From Actinomycetota bacterium (GTDB lineage: Bacteria > Actinomycetota > Acidimicrobiia > Acidimicrobiales > MedAcidi-G1), in contig PBLL01000030.1 of the NCBI GenBank assembly GCA_002721755.1, positions 1 to 64,000 of the forward strand: a stretch of DNA of 64,000 nucleotides, read 5' to 3'. The notes beneath the pieces were generated by a model. The model was not told where the DNA came from and searched no databases. It worked only from the letters and a program-made list of their open reading frames with translations. The translations under genes were made by a program, and so were the position numbers. Shown here piece by piece: positions 40,641 to 49,803 of this stretch. The number at the start of each line of letters is the position of its first letter. The stretch's first letter is position 1.

Positions 40641-41061
40641 AAAAAAAGTTCGTAACCGCAATATAGAGGTTTTGAAGACCGCAATTTCTTCAATTGGGAG
40701 AGGTGATAGTGACATTTTTTCGAGTCTCTACACTGAGGACTGGGTTCTCGAACTTCCTTACAGCGAACCCCCAAAAGTTCTAAAAGGTGTGAACGAAATT
40801 ATTTCTTACCTGAAACCACAAATGGGAAAACTTGAATTCACACTAACACTTACCAACATTTTCGAATGTTTAGACCCTGACTTACTGATTGCGGAATACG
40901 TCAGTGAAGGAAGGTCTACAATTACCAATAAGCCATACCAAAATAGTTATATAGGATTGTGGCGATTTCGTGACGGCAAAATTTGCGGTGTCAAAGAATA
41001 TTTGAATCCGATGATTGCCAATGAAGCTAATAGACCGCCGGTAGTTGAAAATGAAAAATGA
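40633..41061 (+). CDS. NTF2/SnoaL-like protein
   Basis: LKTAISSIGRGDSDIFSSLYTEDWVLELPYSEPPKVLKGVNEIISYLK ... LWRFRDGKICGVKEYLNP; probable TTG start. Confidence 0.75.
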   Translation: MNEKKVRNRNIEVLKTAISSIGRGDSDIFSSLYTEDWVLELPYSEPPKVLKGVNEIISYLKPQMGKLEFTLTLTNIFECLDPDLLIAEYVSEGRSTITNKPYQNSYIGLWRFRDGKICGVKEYLNPMIANEANRPPVVENEK

Positions 41062-42250
41062 AATAGATCGACTAAGATCCGGGGATATTTTTGAGGACTT
41101 AATTAACGCTTGGAAAAGGTTAGGTCGACTTGTTTATAACGATGATGCAACAGATCCTCGATCATTGGAAAGAGCCACAGGCCTGTTGTACATGACTCGT
41201 TATTTAACAGCGGGCGCAACGTTAGCGATGGAATTGAATGATCCTGAATATCCATATTTCGACCGTTGGGCCGATCGTTCATATTCGTGGGGTATTGATT
41301 CTCCCGATGGATTGTATTCGTTTGCCTGTATCAGCGGTGATTCGACCTACCGTATCTTTGGAAATCGTGGCACTGCTCATCAATTTGATATTGAGATCCA
41401 TTCTCCACATTTTGCAAATGCTCCTAACTATCAAAGGACTGGGAATTTAGGATTTTCCGATATAAAGACTGGTCGAGATGGGAGTGTTGAGATAATTCTC
41501 AGTCCAGATCCGCCAGAAGGCGACGAGCGGAGTAATTGGATACAACTCACCCCAGATGCAGGATCGGTTTGCATAAGACAGTTTTTTTACGACTGGGAAA
41601 ATGAACAGAAAGCAGAGTTATCGATTGAAAAAGTCGGTGTTAAATACCCTCCGCCACCTGAAAGACCTGAAGCTATAGTCGACAAAGCTGAACTCTTAAT
41701 CAAATGGCTTGATGAGGCTGGAACATTTTGGGATCAAGTGATTCGGATGTTTATGGACAAACCAAATACTGTTACTTTCTTAAATCCTAAAGAAAGCGAC
41801 TGGGGCGGTCATGGTGGTCTTTCATATGGGATGGGTTCGATAGAGATCAATCAAGATGAAGTAGCACTCCTAGAAGTGACACCTCCCGAATGCCATTTTT
41901 GGGGATTTCAGCTAGGAAGTATTTATTGGGAATCACTGGATTGGTGGCGCAGACAATCTTCATTGAACGGTTTCCAAGCAAAAATTGATTCAGATGGTGT
42001 TTTTCGTTGCCTCATCTCAGCTAGAGATCCAGGGGTTTACAATTGGCTTGATACAGCGGGCTATTCACAGCTAACTATTATGGGTCGTTGGCTTCATGCC
42101 AGAGATTTTCCCCAGCCGACTATCAAAGTTTTCCCTTATGAAGAAATTGACAGATTTATTCCTGAAAATACAAGCAAGGTCAGTTTGGAAGAGAGAAGTG
42201 AGATTATTAGAAATCGAAACATAGCAGCTCACAAGATTTTAGGGCTTTAA
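41045..42250 (+). CDS. DUF1214-like protein of unknown function
   Basis: DSTYRIFGNRGTAHQFDIEIHSPHFANAPNYQRTGNLGF, QLTPDAGSVCIRQFFYDWENEQKAELSIEKVG; family assignment tentative. Confidence 0.6.
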   Translation: MKMKNEIDRLRSGDIFEDLINAWKRLGRLVYNDDATDPRSLERATGLLYMTRYLTAGATLAMELNDPEYPYFDRWADRSYSWGIDSPDGLYSFACISGDSTYRIFGNRGTAHQFDIEIHSPHFANAPNYQRTGNLGFSDIKTGRDGSVEIILSPDPPEGDERSNWIQLTPDAGSVCIRQFFYDWENEQKAELSIEKVGVKYPPPPERPEAIVDKAELLIKWLDEAGTFWDQVIRMFMDKPNTVTFLNPKESDWGGHGGLSYGMGSIEINQDEVALLEVTPPECHFWGFQLGSIYWESLDWWRRQSSLNGFQAKIDSDGVFRCLISARDPGVYNWLDTAGYSQLTIMGRWLHARDFPQPTIKVFPYEEIDRFIPENTSKVSLEERSEIIRNRNIAAHKILGL

Positions 42251-42307
42251 GTCCGCTTTGTGAGACGTACATACAGTCGAGCTAAGGTTTTACCCAAGGG
42301 GGTTGCT

Positions 42308-43786
42308 GTGAAAAGGTTATTATTTGCTACTAACTGTTGTTTGATAGTTCTTCTTGTTGCCTGCGGAGGAGAAGAAGAAATCGAGTCAAACACACCGGCT
42401 CCTACCACGACGGCAGCTCCGACCACGACTGCAGCTCCTGCTACGACTGCAGCTCCGACTACGACGACTGCAGCTCCGACCACTACTGCAGCTCCGACCA
42501 CGACTGCAGCTCCTGCTACGACTGCAGCTCCTGCTACGACTGCAGCTCCGACCACGACTGCAGCTCCGACCACGACAGCAGCTCCAATTGTTCTGACAGA
42601 CTCTTTCAGAGGTGTTACAGCTGAAACGATAAAAGTTGGCTTTACATCAATCGACTTCGAACTATTTAATGAACAATTCCCCGGTCTCAATCTGACATAT
42701 GCGAATTACCCACCGATGGTAGATGTGCTTGTAGAAGACCTAAACGCAAGAGGTGGCATTCTAGGTCGGAAAGTAGAGATCATTCATCGTTTGTTTTTAC
42801 CCGTTGGACCTTTAACCGCCGAAGTTGCATGTGTTGAATTAACAGAAGATGAAGAAGTTTTTGCAGTGCTAAATGGTTTTGCTGGACCCGGAGCAGAAGG
42901 AGTTAATGAGTGTTTTACCGACACTTACGAAACTATTCTCGTAGGAGCTAAACCAACTATCGAACAATTAGATAGAGCGCGTGCATCTTGGATAACCACG
43001 GACATAAATCTCAGTAGGCGCGGACAAGCATTTGTAAGTCTTCTGAGACAAACTGAGAGCCTCGAAGATCTAGGAAAAGTAATGATTTGGGGTGCGGATC
43101 CTGAATCCGAACCTGTCATGGACGAAGTCAAAGCTCTACTTGAAGCAGAGGGTGTCTCAGTCCCAGTTGTAACATCAAATGAAAACACAGGTGATGAGAC
43201 AGCCACGATTGCGTTTTTAGAGGTAGTTCTTGAAAAAGCTAGAAGTGAAGGAGTTTCGACAATCTGGTTCGTGGGGGAAGCAATTTACGCAATGGAGTAC
43301 CTTTTCGGATTAGGAGATGAATTTAACCTTTTACTTCACAATGGCGATTCTTTGAATATGTGGTCCCAAGAACCACCTCCAGAAATTGAAAACTCCGGGT
43401 TGATTCTTACTAACAAGGCGTTTGATAGCCGTGAAGATCCATCTTTCGCTCATTGCATGGACCTTGTAGAGGACTCACTCGGAATTGAGGTGCGACCCCC
43501 GGACAAGCTTGAACCTGAAGAGACAAATTATTGGCCGGGCACAGCAGGACCTTGTCAATTCTTAGCTCTATTCGAAGCAGTAGCGACTGCCGCAGGACCT
43601 GATTTAACAAATGAATCTTTTGCACAAGCTGCAGCTGAAATTGGGAATTTTTCTCTACCCGGTTACAAATATGTTTCACTTGGACCTGACAAGTTTGATG
43701 CAAGAGATTCTCTTATATTGGGACGTTGGAACAAAGACAAGGGTGAATGGGAAGCAATTTCAGAAGAAATTAATACCTCAAAATGA
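42308..43786 (+). CDS. Branched-chain amino acid ABC-type substrate-binding lipoprotein with Ala/Pro/Thr repeat linker
   Basis: GTG start after AAGGGGG; lipobox LLVAC; repeat linker; then GVTAETIKVGFTSID...MVDVLVEDLNARGGILGRKVEIIHRLF as in Periplasmic_BP_6 proteins. Confidence 0.82.
   Translation: MKRLLFATNCCLIVLLVACGGEEEIESNTPAPTTTAAPTTTAAPATTAAPTTTTAAPTTTAAPTTTAAPATTAAPATTAAPTTTAAPTTTAAPIVLTDSFRGVTAETIKVGFTSIDFELFNEQFPGLNLTYANYPPMVDVLVEDLNARGGILGRKVEIIHRLFLPVGPLTAEVACVELTEDEEVFAVLNGFAGPGAEGVNECFTDTYETILVGAKPTIEQLDRARASWITTDINLSRRGQAFVSLLRQTESLEDLGKVMIWGADPESEPVMDEVKALLEAEGVSVPVVTSNENTGDETATIAFLEVVLEKARSEGVSTIWFVGEAIYAMEYLFGLGDEFNLLLHNGDSLNMWSQEPPPEIENSGLILTNKAFDSREDPSFAHCMDLVEDSLGIEVRPPDKLEPEETNYWPGTAGPCQFLALFEAVATAAGPDLTNESFAQAAAEIGNFSLPGYKYVSLGPDKFDARDSLILGRWNKDKGEWEAISEEINTSK
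42405..42590 (+). repeat. In-frame 18-bp tandem repeat encoding APTTTA/APATTA
   Basis: About 10 tandem units of GCTCC(G/T)(A/G)CCACGACTGCA, one expanded to 21 bp. Confidence 0.92.
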
Positions 43787-43885
43787 GTTTTAATTTAGAA
43801 ATTACTGGCTTTATTTCACAACTAGGTTAAGCCGTCTTTGACTTTTGTTATCGTGGAAATCCACTATGCATCCAATCAGTAGGAG

Positions 43886-45475
43886 TTGACATATATGGAT
43901 GAGGAAAAAGAATTCCGGACTATGTCAGGAGTTCCAGTTGGATCTGTGTACGGCAGTGATCCACTGCCTGGTGAGTTTCCATATACCCGCGGAATACATG
44001 CCGGTATGTACAGGGATCGACTGTGGACGATGAGAATGTTCGCAGGTTTTGGAACAGCAGAAGATACCAATGCCCGTTTCAAAGAGTTGTTGCGAGCTGG
44101 CGGTACCGGACTTTCTACAGCTTTCGATATGCCAACACTCATGGGTCGCGATTCTGACAATGAATGGTCTATAGGAGAAGTAGGACGTGCAGGAGTTGCG
44201 GTTGACACGCTTGACGACATGATCGATCTTTTTGCTGACATTAATTTAGGTCAAGTGTCTACTTCAATGACGATAAATGGTCCTGCAGCGATTCTTCTCG
44301 CAATGTACGTAGCAGTAGCTGAACAAGGTGGAGTGGAAAGGGCAGAACTCAACGGAACACTTCAGAACGACATCTTGAAGGAATATCAGGCGCAAAAGGA
44401 GTACATTTTCCCACCAAGACCATCTGTGCGGTTGGTAAGCGACGTAGTTGCTTTCACGACGAATGAGATGCCACGTTGGAATCCGATTTCAATCTCCGGT
44501 TACCACATTAGAGAAGCGGGCTCCACGGCCGCGCAAGAACTCGCATTCACTTTGGCTAATGGATTTGCCTATGTAGAAGCAGCACAGGCAGCTGGTCTCA
44601 AGGTTGACGATTTTGCACCTAGGCTTAGTTTCTTCTTCAACAGTCACTCAGATTTTTTTGAGGAGATAGGAAAATTTCGCGCAGCAAGAAGAATTTGGGC
44701 GTCATGGCTTCGTGACCGTTACGGAGCGGAAGATGAGAGAAGTCAAAAACTGCGTTTCCACACACAAACTGCTGGAGTTTCACTAACAGCCCAACAACCT
44801 GAGATAAATATTGCACGTGTTGCGATCCAGGCTCTTGCAGGTGTCATTGGAGGAACCCAGAGCCTGCATACAGATAGTTACGATGAAGCTTTAGCTCTTC
44901 CAACTGAAGATGCTGCAAGAATAGCTTTGCGCACGCAACAGATTGTCGCCCATGAAACAGGTGTAATTAATGTCGCTGACCCTTTGGGAGGCTCAGATTA
45001 CGTTGAGTGGATGACAGATGAGATGGAAAGGCAAGCTGAAGACATATTCAAGCATTTGGACGAACTTGGCAACGGGTCGATTCTCGAGGGTGTGTACGCA
45101 GGAATAGAAAACGGATGGTTTGTAGGAGAAATCGCAGATGCTGCATATCGCTTTGAAAGAGAAGTGAATAGCGGAGATCGTCTCATAGTGGGAGTCAATT
45201 CTTTCACTGAAGGAGGGGGTGAAAATGTTGATTTACTTAGCATCGATCCCGGCACTGAAGAAATTCAGTTGAAAAGATTAGCTGAAATAAAGCAGTCAAG
45301 AGACAGTGATTTGGTGCAACAGGCATTGAACAGGCTGTCCTCAGAAGCTGCTGATCCTGAAATAAATCTCATGCCTGCGATAATCGAAGCAGTTAAAGTA
45401 AGGGCAACAGAAGGCGAGATTGTCAATGCGCTTGAATCAGTCTTTGGAACTTATGTAGAAAAGGCTTTTGTATGA
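43886..45475 (+). CDS. Acyl-CoA mutase large subunit (methylmalonyl/isobutyryl-CoA mutase family)
   Basis: YTRGIHAGMYRDRLWTMRMFAGFGTAEDTNARFKELL, STAFDMPTLMGRDSDN, GTLQNDILKEYQAQKEYIFPP, VADPLGGSDYVEWMTDEME. Confidence 0.9.
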   Translation: MTYMDEEKEFRTMSGVPVGSVYGSDPLPGEFPYTRGIHAGMYRDRLWTMRMFAGFGTAEDTNARFKELLRAGGTGLSTAFDMPTLMGRDSDNEWSIGEVGRAGVAVDTLDDMIDLFADINLGQVSTSMTINGPAAILLAMYVAVAEQGGVERAELNGTLQNDILKEYQAQKEYIFPPRPSVRLVSDVVAFTTNEMPRWNPISISGYHIREAGSTAAQELAFTLANGFAYVEAAQAAGLKVDDFAPRLSFFFNSHSDFFEEIGKFRAARRIWASWLRDRYGAEDERSQKLRFHTQTAGVSLTAQQPEINIARVAIQALAGVIGGTQSLHTDSYDEALALPTEDAARIALRTQQIVAHETGVINVADPLGGSDYVEWMTDEMERQAEDIFKHLDELGNGSILEGVYAGIENGWFVGEIADAAYRFEREVNSGDRLIVGVNSFTEGGGENVDLLSIDPGTEEIQLKRLAEIKQSRDSDLVQQALNRLSSEAADPEINLMPAIIEAVKVRATEGEIVNALESVFGTYVEKAFV

Positions 45476-45879
45476 CTAAAAATGAACCTATACGAATAGT
45501 TCTCGCGAAATTAGGTCTTGATGGTCACGATAGAGGTCTCAAAGTTGTAGCGAGAATGTTAAGAGATGCCGGCATGGAAGTCGTCTACTTGGGGTTGCGA
45601 CAGACTGCTGAAATGATTGTGACAGCGGTAGAACAAGAAGATGCAGACGTGGTAGGCATATCAATGCACAATGCAGGACACTTAACATTGGCACCACTAA
45701 TAGTAAACGCATTGAGAGATGCAGGCCTTGATGTTCCAGTTGTAGTTGGAGGGATAGTGCCTGAAAGTGATTTAGAAGCTATGGCAAAAGCCGGAGTGGC
45801 CGGAGTGCTTGGTCCAGGTGCTTCAGCTGAAGATGTAGCAGCATGCGTGCGTGAGGCAGTGGCCACCCGTGGCAAGTGA
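45472..45879 (+). CDS. Cobalamin-binding subunit of acyl-CoA mutase
   Basis: B12 motif LDGHDRGLKVVARMLRDAGMEVVYLGLRQTAEMIV ... VVVGGIVPESD. Confidence 0.93.
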   Translation: MTKNEPIRIVLAKLGLDGHDRGLKVVARMLRDAGMEVVYLGLRQTAEMIVTAVEQEDADVVGISMHNAGHLTLAPLIVNALRDAGLDVPVVVGGIVPESDLEAMAKAGVAGVLGPGASAEDVAACVREAVATRGK

Positions 45880-46822
45880 AGACTCTACAATAAATTCACT
45901 CGTAGAAAGAGCAAGTGAAGGTGATAGACGTTCAGTCGCTCGGTTGTTGACTCTAGTCGAAAGGGGAGGTGTTTCTGCTGAGATAATTGCTGAAGCAACT
46001 CACCCACTTGCAGGCAAATCACATGTAATAGGTATAACGGGAGCACCAGGAGCCGGAAAGTCAACTCTTACAGCTTCTTTAGCGAGAGATCTGGCAGAAT
46101 CTGATCACACACCTGCAGTGCTGGCAGTTGATCCCTCATCACCTTTAACAGGAGGTGCGATTCTGGGTGACCGAGTGAGAATGGAGGAAGCGACAGAAGC
46201 AGGCGCATTTATACGTTCAATGGCGACTAGAGGACATGCCGGTGGGCTAGCGCTTGCAGTTCCAGGCATGGTACGTGTATTTGATGCTTTCGGATTTAAT
46301 CCTGTAATCATTGAAACGGTCGGCGTAGGTCAAGTTGAAGTTGATGTAGCTTCAGCGGCTGACACAGTAGTGGTAGTGGTTACATCTGGCTGGGGTGATG
46401 CCGTACAGGCAAATAAAGCTGGATTGCTTGAAATTGCGGACCTTTTCGTCGTGAACAAAGCTGATCGACCTGGCGCCAATGATGCCAGAAGAGATCTTGA
46501 ATTGATGATCGACTTGTCGCAAGTTACTGGTCAAGCAGTTAGAAGACCAGAAATAGTCATGACAACAGCAACTGAAGGTAAAGGATTGAATGAGTTGAAG
46601 GAGGCCGTTTCAGAACATCATCAGTTCTTAATCCAAGAAGACCAAATGTCTCTAAGGCGATCCAAGCGTTGGAAGGCCGAAGTCCGTTCGCGATTAGAAT
46701 ACCTACTCTCAGAATTTTCAAAAGAATCTATAGATAATTTAGAGGAAAACCAGGAATCTTCTCCCAGTTCGGTAGCCAATGATTTAGCAAAAAATCTTCT
46801 AAAAAAAGATGAATTAGGTTAA
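45851..46822 (+). CDS. meaB: MeaB/ArgK-family GTPase, mutase chaperone
   Basis: IGITGAPGAGKSTLTASLARDL, AVDPSSPLTGGAILGDRVRME, FIRSMATRGHAGGLA, VNKADRPGA. Confidence 0.93.
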   Translation: MRQWPPVASEDSTINSLVERASEGDRRSVARLLTLVERGGVSAEIIAEATHPLAGKSHVIGITGAPGAGKSTLTASLARDLAESDHTPAVLAVDPSSPLTGGAILGDRVRMEEATEAGAFIRSMATRGHAGGLALAVPGMVRVFDAFGFNPVIIETVGVGQVEVDVASAADTVVVVVTSGWGDAVQANKAGLLEIADLFVVNKADRPGANDARRDLELMIDLSQVTGQAVRRPEIVMTTATEGKGLNELKEAVSEHHQFLIQEDQMSLRRSKRWKAEVRSRLEYLLSEFSKESIDNLEENQESSPSSVANDLAKNLLKKDELG

Positions 46823-46861
46823 ATCAAGTAGAAACAATTCCAGTGAGCTAGGATCTGAACC

Positions 46862-47344
46862 TTGAAATCAAAAATCCGTTCTGTGATTGAACGCCTCTTC
46901 CAAAATTATGCGCAGCGACTCCTTCGTTACATGGGAGTGACTGTTGTCAATACCATTGTTGGTCAGACGGTTCTTTTTGTTTTCCATGCGGTAATTGGAC
47001 TACCTGGAATGATCGCGAATGCATGCGCAGTTGCAATAAGCACTATTCCTGCTTATCTACTTAGTCGTAATTATGTTTGGGAGCAGCCTAAAGGTGATCA
47101 CTCGGTAGGAGGGGAAATCGCACCATTCTGGATGCTGGCATTCGCAGGGTTAGCTCTTTCTACAGCAGTAGTAGGAGTGGTAGATGGAATTTTTGGTGGC
47201 ACCTGGTCAGTGCAAATAGCAAATGCTTCTGCCTATGGGACTTTATGGATAGTTAGATTTCTGGTGATCGAGCACCTTCTTTGGGGCGACTCGGTTGAAG
47301 ATGACCCAAAAGAAACTTCGAATCAAGAAAAATTTACGGGTTGA
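46862..47344 (+). CDS. GtrA-like membrane protein
   Basis: RLLRYMGVTVVNTIVGQTVLFVFHAVIGLPGMIANACAVAISTIPAYLLSRNYVW, four predicted TM helices. Confidence 0.82.
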   Translation: MKSKIRSVIERLFQNYAQRLLRYMGVTVVNTIVGQTVLFVFHAVIGLPGMIANACAVAISTIPAYLLSRNYVWEQPKGDHSVGGEIAPFWMLAFAGLALSTAVVGVVDGIFGGTWSVQIANASAYGTLWIVRFLVIEHLLWGDSVEDDPKETSNQEKFTG

Positions 47345-47985
47345 TCTTGGTAAAAAGCGAAAAGTTACTGTTTGAACTAGCTGAAAAAGTAAAAGGCTTC
47401 ATGCCGTCTGATGAAGGTTTAGCACTAACTAAACATGCAACTTCTGTTGAAACTGATGGTCCTTTTCTTGAAGTCGGCAGTTACTGCGGTAAATCTGCGA
47501 TCTATTTGGGGGTGGCTGCAAAAAAAATAGGAAGAATCCTTTTTTCGGTTGATCACCACAGGGGTTCAGAAGAGAATCAACCAGGGTGGGAATGGCATGA
47601 TCCTGAAATTGTCGACAAAGAAATCGGATTGATAGATACTTTGCCAGAATTTCGAAAAAATATAAAGAAAGCAGATCTTGAAGAAACTGTCGTTGCAGTT
47701 GTTGGTGATTCACCAGTGGTAGCTAAAAACTGGACCACTCCTTTGTCATTACTTTTCATCGATGGGGGACACGGTTCAGAACCAGCACATGCGGATTATG
47801 AAAACTGGGTGCCAAAACTCCTGGTAGGAGGGAAGCTTTTAATACATGATGTATTTGAAGACCCTAAAGAGGGTGGAAGACCACCTTTTGAGATTTTTCA
47901 AAGGGCTTTAAATTCAAATTCTTTTGAAGAGGTTGACGCAGTGGGTTCTCTACGAGTGTTGCAAAGAGTTGGTTCCGATATATAG
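47341..47985 (+). CDS. Class I SAM-dependent methyltransferase
   Basis: FLEVGSYCGKSAIYLGVAAKKIGRILFSVDHH, LLFIDGGHGSEPAHADYENWVPKLLVGGKLLIHDVF. Confidence 0.78.
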   Translation: MILVKSEKLLFELAEKVKGFMPSDEGLALTKHATSVETDGPFLEVGSYCGKSAIYLGVAAKKIGRILFSVDHHRGSEENQPGWEWHDPEIVDKEIGLIDTLPEFRKNIKKADLEETVVAVVGDSPVVAKNWTTPLSLLFIDGGHGSEPAHADYENWVPKLLVGGKLLIHDVFEDPKEGGRPPFEIFQRALNSNSFEEVDAVGSLRVLQRVGSDI

Positions 47986-47997
47986 ACGCGTTAATGG

Positions 47998-49062
47998 CTA
48001 ATCGAGATCAAGGATGTGTTCTTCAGTATTAATTATTTCAGGCAGTCCAGCATGATTAGTGAAAATACCCGAAGCAGGGCTTGATTGGGATATTGCGTCA
48101 GCGGCCAGAATAACGGCAGCCGCCGAATAAGTTGTTTTCTCATCTTCTGGAAAAGATTGTTTCGCTGGGTGCACCAAGCCAGTTAAATAGTGACCATCTG
48201 ACTGTCTCATCTGCTGGCTCCAAAGAAAAAGCAATTCAGCTTTTTGCTGATCTCCTAGCACCAGATAAGCAATTGCGCATTCACACGTCTCAGCTGTTGT
48301 AACCCATGGCTGATCACTCACGCATCGAATTCCCAGATCTTCCATGATAAAAAGGTCTGCTTTCTCTGAAAGTATGGATTTGCCCCGATCCCCGGTAACC
48401 ACTCCTGAAAGTACTGGATAGTACCAGTCCATAGCCCACCTTTCTTTAGGTGCAAAAGCTTTGTCAGGATATTTCCTTACCACATGAGCAAGATTGGCAA
48501 GAGATAATTCCCAATCCGGTCTTTCATGACCCAGTTCTTCAGCAGTCGAAATTGCACACCGCAGACTATGGCAAATACTTGATGAACCGGTTAAAAGTGA
48601 ATATGACCAAGGAGTTCCATCAGGGTGCATAGCCCAAATTATCTCTCCACGTGGCGTTTGCAGATCAAGCACAAAGTCGATTGCCGGTTCAACAACTTTC
48701 CACATTGTTTCAAGAAAACCGCGATCATGAGTCATAAGCCAATGGTGCCAAACACCTGTTGCAACGTAGGCAACTACATTTGAGTCATATTTTGGATCTT
48801 CAATGCCGTTTTCAAGGTAATAGTGGTGCCATGCACCATTTGGTAACTGGTTGTCTTTTAACCACATATAAGCTTTTTCTGCGGCATCTAGATGACCTGT
48901 CACTGCAAGTGCCATTGCTGCTTCTACATGGTTCCATGGATCAGAATGACCACCTGGAAACCATGGGATCATCCCGTCTGGGAGTTGCCAGTCGATAATT
49001 GCTTCAGCGGTTGTTATCAATTCTTCGGTGCTCACCACATTTGGGACATTAGGAAGAGACAT
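47998..49062 (-). CDS. Alpha/alpha-toroid protein ('prenyltransferase'/six-hairpin glycosidase-like)
   Basis: WQLPDGMIPWFPGGHSDPWNHVEAAMALAVTGHLDAAEKAYMWLKDNQLPNGAWHHYYLENG repeated helical-toroid pattern. Confidence 0.65.
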   Translation of the reverse strand: MSLPNVPNVVSTEELITTAEAIIDWQLPDGMIPWFPGGHSDPWNHVEAAMALAVTGHLDAAEKAYMWLKDNQLPNGAWHHYYLENGIEDPKYDSNVVAYVATGVWHHWLMTHDRGFLETMWKVVEPAIDFVLDLQTPRGEIIWAMHPDGTPWSYSLLTGSSSICHSLRCAISTAEELGHERPDWELSLANLAHVVRKYPDKAFAPKERWAMDWYYPVLSGVVTGDRGKSILSEKADLFIMEDLGIRCVSDQPWVTTAETCECAIAYLVLGDQQKAELLFLWSQQMRQSDGHYLTGLVHPAKQSFPEDEKTTYSAAAVILAADAISQSSPASGIFTNHAGLPEIINTEEHILDLD

Positions 49063-49798
49063 TTTTAGCCTCCAGCAATGGTTTAGATGCGTAGATAACC
49101 AAACTCTTACCTAATAAAGGGCTTAGAATTTTTTCCAGAACCCTAGTAACCCAAGGCGATTTTTCAATATCCCAAGCAAGAATCTGATGATAAGTTCTGA
49201 CTAAAAAATTGTCTTGGATCGGTCTATTTGGTCCAATTATGCAGCGAAGCCACCAATAAGGGCTATGGAGTGCATGCACTCGGTGGTGCCCCTTGGGTTC
49301 CAGTCCAGTATCGGAAATCATTTTCATCAGTTCTTTCTTCTTGTAAATACGCACATGACCTCCGACTGCTTTCGGGGCGTAGTAGTCGTCCGATAAAGAC
49401 CAGCATATTTTCTCAGGAAAGCGTGAGGGGATTGTTATAGCTATTGTTCCTCCAGGGCTCAGAACACGGCCAAGTTCATTTAGGGCTGCAGAATCGTTGT
49501 CAATGTGTTCCATGACTTCTGAGCAAATAATCCGATCAAAAGAGTGGTCCGAGAAAGGCAACTTGGTCACATCCCCATTAGTTGTTTCAATAGCAATAGG
49601 GGGACCTATTTCACCTTGTTCGTACATGACACCTGCTACTGCTCTAACTTGTTTAAGCTCATCAAAACCCAAGTCACACGCGACTACTGAGGCTCCTCGT
49701 CTCAAAGCTTCGTAAGCATGACGTCCAAAGCCACAACCCATATCTAGAATTCGTTCTCCGGATTCCACTCCTAGAAGATCATAATCAGCTGTCAACAT
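49049..49798 (-). CDS. Class I SAM-dependent methyltransferase
   Basis: ERILDMGCGFGRHAYEALRRGASVVACDLG, FDRIICSEVMEHI, LSPGGTIAITIPS. Confidence 0.88.
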   Translation of the reverse strand: MLTADYDLLGVESGERILDMGCGFGRHAYEALRRGASVVACDLGFDELKQVRAVAGVMYEQGEIGPPIAIETTNGDVTKLPFSDHSFDRIICSEVMEHIDNDSAALNELGRVLSPGGTIAITIPSRFPEKICWSLSDDYYAPKAVGGHVRIYKKKELMKMISDTGLEPKGHHRVHALHSPYWWLRCIIGPNRPIQDNFLVRTYHQILAWDIEKSPWVTRVLEKILSPLLGKSLVIYASKPLLEAKNVSS

Positions 49799-49803
49799 GA
49801 TAG

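Noticed and set aside
42405-42590. Possible CRISPR-like repeat array
   Set aside because: Units are tandem without spacers and encode APTTTA in frame
42247-42690. 147-aa minus-strand ORF (GAAVVVGAAVV repeats) and plus-strand alternate-frame ORFs 42337..42624 and 42354..42596
   Set aside because: Artefacts of the 18-bp tandem repeat, which is open in several frames; the lipoprotein frame has a lipobox, SD and downstream domain
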